Assembly (NCBI GenBank): GCA_020746105.1
Contig: CM036624.1
Span: forward strand, 25,008,084-25,072,083
Direction of reading: 5' to 3'
DNA length: 64,000 nt
Source of the DNA: Trogon surrucura
Lineage: Eukaryota; Chordata; Aves; Trogoniformes; Trogonidae
Both the position numbers and the translations under genes were made by a program. The notes beneath the pieces are model-generated. The model was not told where the DNA came from, ran no database searches, and worked only from the letters and a program-made list of their open reading frames with translations. Below are positions 49,269-61,000 of this stretch, piece by piece; position 1 is the stretch's first letter; each line of letters starts with the position of its first letter.

Positions 49269-52200
49269 GTCCCCTTCCACAATTCCCAATTAAGAATAGC
49301 ATCACCACAGTGTGTCACTTCCCACGGGGGTGGTGCAGTGACTTTGAGCACAAGCCCAAGGGGCAGAAAACAGGACTTCCTTCTCTCTCATCTGGCTGAA
49401 ATAAGGTTTATTGTTCTGCCCTAGAACTGAAAAGATTTGCAGCAAATCTTTAAATCTACTCCCTGTAGAGGCTAAACCCTTTCTCTAATACTCAATTGTC
49501 TACACAGAGCTCTAGGAGCAACTGCATACTTGAAACAGATTCCCTAAAACGTGTGACCAGCTCATTTTTTCCTGTGCTAAATCCCAATCCTCCTGGCCTC
49601 TGAATGTAAGTCAACCCTTGTGGGAACAGCACAGAGGCCTGCTGTATTTTGCGGAGTGTTTGTTCTGGGTCTCTCTCACCTTTGCAAAGCTAAGACATTC
49701 ACTCTTCACTCAGAGGACACCATTATGGAGAGCGCACAAGGCTTTTCTGTCGGACCCCAGATTTCCTCATCCAGAAGGAGTAAGAGTTTCCATTCGCTCT
49801 TCACATCATATGACAAAGCATCTCTGGCTGTTGGCCTTTCAGAGTGTCCCTCAAAGGGACCAAATCACAGCACACAGGCCACAAAGACCCAACATAAGCG
49901 AGTCCATCAAGTGATGGAGGTGCCATCGCTCAACCGGTTACTGTGATTGCCAGGCCACTTTATCCAAAGAGCACCCCAAGATCAAACTTTAAACCAAATT
50001 CCTTGTATTTGAAACACTTGTAAGGAAGGAGAGTTTATTTCACCTTCACAATAACAGACACTTCAGTCAGGAATGAATGCTGACCCTGATATCCTCTGTG
50101 TACTGGAAGCACACAGCCAGGCCTAAAGCAAGGCAAAACTTAGGAGGATGCACTGGAAAATCCCATGGGATTATTTGCATTGGTACTTCCCAGTGTGGAG
50201 GAGAGGCTTTGCTGGAGAAGGGACTTCACTCTGCTGACAAAAATTCACCCCAGAATTATCAACATATCACTTGCTTGTAGGAACCCAAACCACAAAAAAA
50301 TCACTCCAAAGCAACAAACAGAGGAACCAAGGTTCTTGCTGGCTGCAGCTAAGACTAGGGCAGTGCAACACTGAATCCCAGAGCACTCTTGACAGTGCTT
50401 TCAGCTACTTCTTAGCAGTTTTGGGGGAAACTATTTTCAGAAGTGAAAGTATCACCGGTGGCTATTTGCCATCAGTTGTGACAGGGAGCCTGTGTGGATC
50501 ACATCACTGCTGTGTGCATCTCACAGAGCAAGACCCAGTTGTGCGGTATAGGTTCTTCTAGGACATAAAACCAGCTGTCAACTGGTTGTCCACGATATTG
50601 CTTCGACCCTCGTTCAATCAGTCCTTCCTGAGAGAGCATTCATCCTTGCATGGGTTTTGTGATTCTTCTGGATAATACTTCCCAATCCCCATTCTTTTCA
50701 GCTGTCCTTATACACCTTGTCCTAAGTGGATGCCCCTCTGATGTCTGGACTCAAAGCTGTTTCTCGCCGGGAGCTGAATGTCTTCTGCCGTGTGGTGACT
50801 GCTGGCAACCACCAGTGAAGCAGGATAAGGCCATCACAGCCATTTCACTGGGACAGGCATCACAGTTTTTTGCAAGTTTGTTCTGTTATGTTTGTACATT
50901 GAGTACAAACTTTGCTTCCAAATAAGTAATGCTTCTACAACAGGATCAAAACTAAAACGAAAATGCTTGCTGGTAACTCTGAGAACATAAATAAGACAAG
51001 ATGATGTGGTGAGCTGGCTCCTGCTGCTTCTTTTCCAGAGAATGACTGAAGTTACCTGCAGAGCCCTCTCTGGTACTTTACTTGCAGTTAATTTCCTGAA
51101 AGCCACACTGGGGTCTAGGGTACGGTTCCATGACTCAGTTAATTGATGGTGATTAAGAGAATGGTACTTGTCGTAAGACCAAGTTCTTTACTAGATGAAA
51201 GACGAAAACGCTCCCTCAATTCCTGGAGTTTCCTCACAGGTGAAAGATATCTGTATGTTAACATTCAGAAAGGTTATTTATTCTAATCTGACATTTTGTT
51301 CATAAATTTTCTGCAGAGCAAGGTGGACGAGCAATTGAAGTATGAAACTTGATGAAAGCATTCAAGAGTTTTGAGAATATGAACACCCTCAGAGTTGTTT
51401 TGACTTCTGCAGGAGCTTGTGACCCAAGAATCTTTACAGAAGAACCATGAAGCATCAGCACAATCTGATCTATGCTGAGAGAGTTTCTGTCACATCATCA
51501 ACTAGTTTTAAAACATGCTTAGAGGAATAGCACTAACCCTTGCTGCCAGAACTCATATGTACATCACCTGCAATACTACAGTGTCTGGGTAGTTTTAAAA
51601 TCAGTTCAACCAAACAGGTTTTAAATGAGTTAGCATGCCCAGAGCTGGCTTTAGTTCCCACGTCAATGGCTGAGAGGCAATGACTGAAGCTATGCACCCT
51701 GGGGGAGAACAGGGAGTTGTCCTGAGTCACTGCGTTTGCAGAGAAGCAGCCTCTCACAAGAGGTGGGAAGTATTAGCAAGATGAGCAAAGAAGAATTTTG
51801 CTACGACCAGCATGAGTCAGAGATCTTGCTTTTGCCTTGATCTGTGATAATGCACATGAAAACCTGTATTTATTTGTGTTCTCATCTCTAGAGCAATTAG
51901 CTCAAGACGTACTGGCAAAACTACCCAAGAGCTGGACCTAAAAAAGAATTAAGTGTTACTCCGGGGGAAAGATCTGTGTATTGAGAAGAGAGGGGGGAAA
52001 AAAAGCCCTCTAAATGTGAAGTGTTATGTTGTCAGAAGGTTTAATAAGGAAAATTCATATACACCATGTATAGATGTAATTAGTAAATGAGAGATGGTAG
52101 GACAAAGGGCAGGTTTATGAACTGTGCATTTGCTCCTTACAGACACCAGTCCTTGTGAGTTAAAAGAGCTTAAGATGATGGGTTGGTTGTCTCAAACCAC

Positions 52201-54317
52201 AAACTCACTAGTACCTTGTCAGAAGATGAACAGACCCCTAAAAATTGACATTCAGAGCCTCCCCGGGCACATGATCTGACTGCACACAAGTTCAAAGACC
52301 TGCCTGGAGCCCCCAGAGCACTGCCAGCCCACAAAACTTTGAGTGTCAGAAGAGTGCACCTTTCCCAAATGTGCTGCTTCTTTATCTCTACCTATTTATT
52401 CTACTTTAGGAGCCTGAAGAAATGAAATCATCCCTCAACCCTCTTTCTAAGTCAGACTCCAAAGTTGCTTTGACCTTTATGACCTATATTTAGTACATCT
52501 GAATAACAATATATTATGTACTCATTGAAGGTCGGACACTCTATATATGCAATACTGGGCTCACACCGCGCTGTAGCTATTTTAACTATATTACATCTGT
52601 CTAGCTTTTATTGGGTTTTAATTAAATGAAATTAAATGAGCGTATATTTAGATTCAGATAGTATAAACTGACATTCATGCAGATATGCCAGGCTGGCGGG
52701 AAGATATGATCTTAATGGAGCAGAGACTCTGCAAACTATTAAACTCTCCTATATAATGAGGTATCTATTTAAATACTCTTTTCTTTGAAAAACAACTCTG
52801 CCCCACTACAGTGTAGAGCTGGAGAGCTCAATTAGCACCTTGCAGAATAGATCAGAGCCTGTCCAACCCATCACATTGCCCACACAGGGTGAGTGCAGTC
52901 AGGTAAGTGGGACTCAGCCACTTCCAAGTGCAGGCCCTACAAACAGAGGAAAAAGCCACAAATGCAAGCAGGGGTTGACTCTCTGGCTCACTAGAAGCAG
53001 TAAACTTCTCGCTCCCCATTCATGCCAGGGTGGAGCAGAGCCTTGGTGAATTTTGGCATTGTTATCACCAGGTCCCTAAAAACAAAACTTCACTCACATT
53101 TGGAAGTCTCTTGCACCGAACTGCAGAAACCTTCCTTACTACATTAGAGAGCTAATCAATTTCTTTCGCAAGTCTGAGGATGTGTGCTGCTCATTGATTT
53201 CTAAAAGGTTCCCTTGACACCTCCCTTGGTAATTACTGTGTCTTCAGCAAGCAGCCAGCTCTAGCGTTTGAATCCCAGGTGAAATATTCAATTGAGATGT
53301 TGCTCAAGAACAGCAAATAGGAAGCAAAACTTGGACACAGTGACAGGGTTTACTAGCTTGTTTTTAAACTTTCTATCTCACTAAACTTGTGAAGCAGCTG
53401 GTAGAGAGGCAGCCAAGTGTCTGCGAAAAGGAAGCTGGAGAACATACAGCAAGTGCATCAGGAGTTGCCTTGCTGCTCATTTATGGTAATTTCTGATGCT
53501 GATTTAGTCAGCTATGAAGTGAAACACATCCATGTGCACTTTCCTGTTGCTGCTTCCTAAAGCTTCTCAGAATAATTAACAAGTGTGATATTTTCTTTCA
53601 GCACAAATAGATCAAGATTAAACCATGTTGTGGGGGAGATAAGCTAAAGGTCACCGGGAAATTTCATAAGCTATAAATGCATTAGTATAATTAGCACTCA
53701 CTGGTACATCAAGGTGGGATCAGGAGTGTCAGGCTGGGTTCTATTTTTGATGAGAGTGATGTCTCATTACCCACTCCCCCAAGTATAAGCCTACTTCTTA
53801 TCATCCAAGCATCATCAGATTTATGCAGAGGGCTCCTGCTATGGGGAAATGTGTCAAGACGTTCACCTTGCTAGGAGGAAGATGGTGTTGCCCTGGCAGC
53901 AGCACTCACAATAAATGGCTTCTGAGTGCCCAGAGACACGACGTGGCCAAGCAAGGCAGTCTGCCTCTTATTTGAGTGTGAGCCCTTTCTACACCAAGGT
54001 TGTTCCAGCCCTATTCCGTTCTGTACTTCATGTAAGGTAATGTGGGCTTTTCTTCCCCAGACTAAAGCTGCTGTGTAGTGCTGCTGTGCATTGTTAAATA
54101 GCCACTACAATTCACGCTGGGGAGCTGTACTTCATCATTGAATAAAGCGATGTTTTATTTCCTTTAATTCTCTAATGGGCCTTACAGTCCTGGGAGACCG
54201 AAAAGTGCAGCAGAAAAACAAGATTTCCTTGCTAAAATCAGTGCATTCTTAGTCACCCACGAGAACAAACAGTCCCTATTTCAAGAGCCAGTATTTGGCT
54301 TATCAAACCAAAGAATC

Positions 54318-54332
54318 AAAAAAAAAAAAAAA
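54318..54332. repeat. Poly(A) run
   Basis: Fifteen adenines in a row. No LINE or SINE body and no target-site duplication could be recognised beside it. Confidence 0.88.
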
Positions 54333-54894
54333 GGTATATTTCAAAACTGTGTCCACCTTCCTTTGAAATCCACAGAATTGCTGTTTCTTGGATTGTTCTT
54401 CATTCTTGTGGTGTCACATCGCAAGAATGATAAAGATCTCAACAGAAAGCAGAGCACTGTCTTTCAGAATCTATGTAAGGAGTGAAGTAGTACGTGACCG
54501 CTGATTGTAAAATATCAAAGAGTATCTCACTGTCCTGATTTGCACTGTGCTTCCATTAAAAATATCTGAGACCTGTGGAGTTGGCAGTGAAATGTCTGAG
54601 CCTACCAAGGATTTGGGGCAATGTCAAGATGGTCTACCGAAGAAGGAATCCAGGAGATGTTCCAAGAAGGCATGTCCACTCTAATGTCTCCTTTTAACAA
54701 GCCACGATATCCTGCCAGAGAGGATCAGCTCCAAAAACTGCTTTGATATTGTAAAAGAAACAAGTTCAAATCAAAATGACATGTGGGCTTAGAATTGCAT
54801 TTCAGTATTTCAGGGACCAAATAACAGCAGCAAGTAAAGAGAAAAGAAGGAAGTGTGAGGAAGCAGTGAAGGCTTACTTGTTTTGCTACCTTAC

Positions 54895-55083
54895 CCGAGC
54901 GGAGCTGCTTGATTCGCCCGTTGCTAGTTGCTGTGTCGACGGGCAAGAAGTCCTTGAACCAGGAGATTTCAGGATCAGGGTTACCGCTGGCAGCACAGAG
55001 CATTGTGGCTGTGCGGGCCTTTTCCACCACCTTCAGCTGCGGGCCCATGTCAATGGTTGGGAAGCCAGCTGGGAGGTGGTCTT
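54895..55083 (-). CDS. PTPRF: PTPRF exon, first part of immunoglobulin domain 2
   Basis: This 189-nt exon, phase 1 to phase 1, encodes the Ig1-Ig2 linker and the N-terminal two thirds of Ig2. It begins [20 protein letters not shown] and ends [10 protein letters not shown]. It carries the first disulfide cysteine ([10 protein letters not shown]) and the core tryptophan ([12 protein letters not shown]). The acceptor follows a tract of eight or more T residues, ending cttgcag|AA; the donor is CTCGG|gtaagg. This is the most 5' exon of the gene in the window. The preceding Ig1 exons, with the lysine-rich heparan sulfate site known in the family, lie beyond 64000. The PNPDPE-type string [17 protein letters not shown] is strongly conserved in all three LAR-type paralogs. 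Confidence 0.96.
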
Positions 55084-58000
55084 CTGCAAGAAAAAAAAAC
55101 CACACAAGGTTAAAGAAAACCGTTTGGGCATCGCAATGGGATATGGTTGTGACAGCAGTGCCACTGTACAGCATCTGTGCCTCTGCTGGAAAACAGCAGC
55201 CTGACTTCCCTACTGAGAAGGTTTTCAAGCCCTTAAAGCACATTAGGCTCTGTAATGAGCATTCATTACACCAATAGACGCTTCCACTAAATTTAACCCT
55301 GTTTAAATCAATTGCCTTGGGAAACGTCCATAATTTTCATTGATACGTAAGCTCCATCTATTGTTAATAATTCAGTAAAAGCAGGTATTTGCCTTTTTGT
55401 GGGAGCCTGAACTGAAGATAACAGACAAACACAAAGCCAAATAGTTTGAGGCATCTTGAAGAACAACAGCTAAACAATAAACCCTTGGAATGGTCTGGAG
55501 AGGTCCATTTTATCTTTTTTTTTGACTAGGAACATTCTGTGACACTGGTAGGATAGACTGTAAATCTCTTCCTTGTGCCCCCAAATCTGATTCAGAAGGC
55601 TTTTAGAAACTAATGAATGTAAAGCTAATGAGCCACACTCTGCTCATGAGCCGCCTCGCCGGACTGCTGTGGCAAGCTTCTGGTGCTTTTCCTGGGTTGC
55701 AGAGAGCAACAGAAGTGGGCGAGAAATGGCCAGTGCATGCTCTGGCACGTCTTACTGAAATACTATAAAACGAAGCACGCCCATAACTGCTCAAGCCATT
55801 CATACAGCAGGTCTGAAAAGAGTTAATTTGGTTTGCTGCTGTAGAGCACGCTCAGGTAGGCTGGATGGAATACATTAGGCAGCCTTCACTGATAAGCCAA
55901 GGCATGCTCCAACACCGTCATTCAACAGCAGCTGCAGAACAGAGCTCATTTACTCATTCTGTGGCAAGATGTACTGTACTCTGCTAAGCCTGAACTGCAA
56001 TCAAAAGGACATACTTTCCTAGAAAAAAAAGAACTTGAAGAACATTAAGAAGCTTTTAAAGCACCAGAAACTCAATTATTTTCAGTACATTTCTTTTTTT
56101 CCCCTGTTTTAAGGGAACTTCAGCAAACCTTCAAAGAAGAAGGCAAATCCAATTCTACAAGCCTCCCAGCTCACTACAGTGTTTAAACAAACAAAACCTC
56201 AGCATCTTCCCAAGTCTCAGAGGAGTCTGAACTTGCTGCAATCTGATTTTTCCTGCTATCACCACACATCTGGAACCATATCCCTCACTCCTGAAAGGAA
56301 GGTACTACTGATAGGCCACCTCAGGTGCTTCCTTGTACTTGTACTGCCACACCTGCAGCACAAACACAGCCCGTGGTGGCTAATCCTACATATTTCTCCC
56401 TAAAATCTCAGGAGAATTCCCAAGATCTTTGACTTGTTTGCAAATCAAGACTCTGTAGCACAAGGCAACATCTGCTGCAAACAAAACAATGCCCTGGAAT
56501 ATAATTTTTCTGTTTAGATGAGAGTAACTCTGAAGCATCCAAGATTTTCTAAAAGAAAAAAAAACAAACAAACCACCAGTTGCTGATGCTTATTAAAAGC
56601 ACAAACCGTATTTTGTCTGCCAGACCAGCCTCCCTAGAAACCTCTCTCATCATGAGCAAACATAAATGGAATTATTTTTTTTTTAAATGAAAGGTACCAT
56701 GAAAACTAGTTCTTTTTTTAATTTACTCTCCATTGATTTTCAAAGACAAAAGGTACATAGAGCTTAACTGGAATGACACCAGAGCCAGCATTCAGTAACA
56801 AGCAACAGAAGCACTCAATACTGAACAACCACAATGCGTACTGCTACAGGGCTGAAAAGAAACAAAGGAAGGGTACACACAAAAGTACAGCATGGTATAG
56901 ACTGAAAAGCAAAGGAAGATACATAGGAAAAGCAGGAAACAATGACATTCCCTTGGACTGACGCCAAGTTTGCCTAAGTGTGGCACCTTCCTATTTACCG
57001 TATTGAAAGCAGATGTTTGCTCTGAGGAGGCTGAAATCCTGAGGTGATCTAATCTAATGACTATAATTACCACTGACAGTCTTTTCTAGTTTGTTCAGGA
57101 TTTTATAAAGAATGCACTGAGTTAAGTAAGTATCACTCAGTTAACTTTGTCCAAAGTCTGTGTGGAGGCTTCACACATAGCTAAAAGCAAATGCGGAACT
57201 GACATTTGTGCCAGAAAACTCTCGCCGTCTGCAGTGATCTTTTGCCCACAGGAACGAGAGGGATCAGAAAAATGTTTCACAGTGTTTTATCCACAGGTAT
57301 ATGACCAGCTTGCTGCACTGGAGGTGACTGTTCAGTCAAAATTAGCAGCTTGTGATGAGCCACAGATGAGCAGAAATTACACGATCTAACCTTGACTTCA
57401 CTGGGTACAACAGAGAGACGCTGAATATGAAGACCTGGCAGCAAAGCTACCTCTGCCACACTGGAAAACTTAAAGCAAGCCTTTTCCAGGCTCCAAAGAG
57501 ACATTGCTCCCATACTATGCACCCCCTGCAAGCCCAAGCCATTACAGTGCCCAGATGAGAATGCTGGGCACTCAACATCTGGACAGAGAGCACAGGTGGC
57601 CACCACGTGATGACCCTCAGCCCCCAGATACCATGCCAAGCTGGACACACACAGGCACACCACCACCAAAACTCGAGTAAGCAGCACTGGTATGCCTACA
57701 TCTACAAAAAGGCACAGCAGGCAAGGACTTTGATCCCTTGTGAATCAAACAGAGGCAGCACTGGTGCTTAAGAGCAGCAGTGAGCTTCCAGGAGGCTGCA
57801 GTCCCGGGCTGCATCACTGCATGACGAGATACCAGGGGAAATCTGACTGTTGGTCTCTGATGGCACCTCAGACACCAGGAGGCTGGGCTTTGCCTCCTGT
57901 TAGTTCTGGGATAGCCCCAGGGGACCTGCATAACAATGCCCAGGTCACAGTGTCTGGGGCTCAAGCTCAAGAGGAAGACAAGCACCTTCTCCAGAGGGTG

Positions 58001-61000
58001 ATCCAAGGGTATCAGGTGCCTGTATCATCATGAAACATGGGACCTCAACTGCTCCACATTCTCACCTGGTACCATGTGGCTCTGGCAGCCCCCTGAACAC
58101 TCCTGGAGAAGAGTGGCTGTAAAGAAAACCTGAGCTGGTCACACCACAGAGCACAGCCCGGCACAAGCCCACACCTGCCCTGTCAGCAATGCTCCTGTAG
58201 AGATAATGGGGCTTCATTCCAGCCCGGCTTGGCGTTGCTGACTTCACTGGGACGGCGAGGGATGTCTCCGTGTTCAAACACTACAGGCGACAATAGGAGT
58301 TCAGAGCTGTTCTTGCCTTGCCTTCCCCTCTGGCAAAAATCTAATCTAGGTCTAATTACGAAGCTCAGTCATGCCTCGGCTCCTTTCAGCCCTTGCTAGC
58401 TGTACTAACTTGTCTGCACAAGAAGCTCGTCAGTAATAGCTATCCTCCCATTCATGCCAATACGTGGATATCCTTATTCTAGAAAATGAGTTTGTCAGCA
58501 CTTGGTCTTATTCAAGGATAGCTAGTGTGCTTTTAATACACATTAAAACAGGCTATGAAACTGCTTTCAAGTGCAGGCTATCTAAACCAGTTTTTCTTTC
58601 TGGGTTTCAGATACTTTCAGAAGGGGTGTATCTCAGGCATTAGGTAAGAGCAAACAAAATCTAGGCACAAGCAGGAGTTTTTCTGGCATTGCAAGCTCTA
58701 GGTCACTCCATGGACTACAGCAGCAGAAGCAGGAACGACAGGAGAGCAGTAAGAGAAAAGAGAAGCAGCAGAAAAGGAAAAGGAAACAGTGAGATAGAAA
58801 AGTGAGCAGGTTTTGCAATTACAAACTGAAACTCGGAAAATCCATGACCAGGCTGAGGTCTTGCTAGCAGCAGTCACCAAGGAGCCAGGAATGTCCCTCT
58901 GGCATCTAGCATGACAGCATGTGCAGAGGATATCTCATGCTCACTTGACAGCTCCCTTTGCTAATCTCCTTTGTGAGGTGACAGAAATCTAACCCCCCTT
59001 CCCTTACAGCTCTTTTGTGCTACACATTTCCCATTTTTAAGGGAAAAGCTAAGGTAAGAAACCTTTCCTACAGCCCCAAACCAGAGCTGAGACCTCCTTT
59101 AGAGCAGCTGCAATTATGCAGCTTATAAAACCACCTTTCTTGAGGATGCTGCCACGAGACATATACCCCTTGCAGCATCCTTATTTTCTGCATCACTCAA
59201 GTAATGATAAGGGAGATGGAGGCAATTGCAGCTGAAGTCTTATGAGAACCATGGATCAGGTCCCCAGCATGGAGTAGTATGTGGATAACAGCTGCTTACA
59301 GAAAAGGCCTGCAGAGGAGTCTGTGGTGAGCACAGCTGTTGACGGCTGAATGCTGCAGGATTACCCCCAGGATTTTGCTCAAAACTTGTAATCTCTCACA
59401 GAACAGAAAAGTTGGAGGGGTTGGATATCAGGTTGCTACTAGTACAAACCTCATGCAGCATTCACTGGTCTTGTAGCCACACCGCTGCGTGTGGGTCATA
59501 TAGTGACCTGGCACCTGTAAAACCTTTCCCCTACCACTGCAGATTTCCCCTGTGACAGCATAGGAAATGGTATTTTAGCAATCATAGTGCAAACTGTAAC
59601 CACATTTATGGGAGTTATTTGTTATACTCCTCTTCCTATAGAAGCCAGGCCTGCTCAGTATCATGAGTTCAATTGTTTTGACTGCTGAGGGAGAGAAAAA
59701 AATGATACCCAATGTAATCTGGAAATAGCAAAAAGCAGCTTTTCTATGTTACAGCTATAGCTGTAAGGTTAAATCTCTTACAATCTATCAAAACCACTGC
59801 CCCACTGGAAGGGGTGTTCTCAACTCATTTCAAGTGAGATATTGGGCCTTATCCCCACGCAGGGCTGGAAACAGCTTCTCTGGGCCACTGGCTTCTGCCA
59901 GTCTGTGTCAGCCGAGGGACTTCCAGCCCAACATCAATTTTAGGGGCTTGGTAGGGATGATTAAAACACAAAGCTGCTTTGTTTTCAATTCTGTCAGCTA
60001 TATGAAGCCACTCAGGAGCGTGCAGTGCCAGGAACAAGCCAGGAAATGGATTGAGGGCAGAGATCCCTCTGATAAATGTGTTTGACTGTGGTCAGCACTG
60101 CACAGGAGAGGATACGTGTATCAAAAGCTATTTCATGTGTTCTCTACCCATTCTTTCTGGCAGACTGGGATCTCACCCAGTTCAAGTCACCAGGGCTGAA
60201 CCGCTCGTGGTAGGAGGTAGCGGTTTGACGCAATACAACGTAGGATGTTGCAGGAGTAAACCTTGTCTACTGACGGACTTGTATTTGATGGATCAACGGA
60301 ATTACTTTACAAATTTTACAAGCTTCCAAATCTTCCTTAGAGACACTGAAACGCATCAGCAAATGCAAAATTATCAGCGCAAGGAAGATAGCCTGGGTAG
60401 TTGGCAATATTAACTAATGAAAGATGCAAGTAAGATCGTAAGCACACCACAATCCAGGACATCTGTTTGCTGAATAAACAGCCCTAATTCCTTCAGCACA
60501 GGTTACACAGCACAGCTATTCAATTACCACAAGACAATCAAAAGCAGTCGAGCAATCCAGCAGCCCAGAACAACGGCATCATTTTACATGATAAGAAAAG
60601 CCTGACACCTCTCTGTTCAGGTTCAGCCGAGGCTGCACAAAGAGCATTTTATCAGCCATTTTGAGGCGATGCTCTCTTCCTGCATCACCCTTTCTGTGAA
60701 AGCCTTCTAAAAGGTGCACCAAAAATACTATCCAAATTCATGGTCTCCAAAGGCTCCCCGGTGTCAGGCTACGGCCCATGCGGGGAGCGGCAGGAGGAGG
60801 AGTGCGCTCGTGCGTGCTCGCTGTCAGAGCCAAGTCTCATGCAGGCTAATGAATGCCCCCTCGACATTGGCACCTCCTCGTAATTGCCTGAGGAAAAGGT
60901 GGGGCAGCGAAACCAACCTGTTTCAAAGGCAGCAAAGTCTTAATTACTGGGTTAGCGAGTATAAAACAGTTTCAGGCAGGCAGAAAATACAAACAGTCAT

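Larger units (their letters stand above)
47429..54894 (-). other. PTPRF: PTPRF intron between Ig2 first part and the Ig2 micro-exon
   Basis: This 7466-nt intron has GT at 54893-54894 (gtaagg) and AG at 47429-47430. It holds a C-rich CCCT run (49249-49268) and a 15-nt A run (54318-54332). The part 52480-52690 is AT-rich. No gene or RNA is recognised. Confidence 0.8.

Noticed and set aside
47429..54894. An ESI-type 9-nt mini-exon like that of PTPRD
   Set aside because: No 9-nt unit of the form expected with AG and GT borders was recognised, and at this length chance hits cannot be told from real ones without reads.
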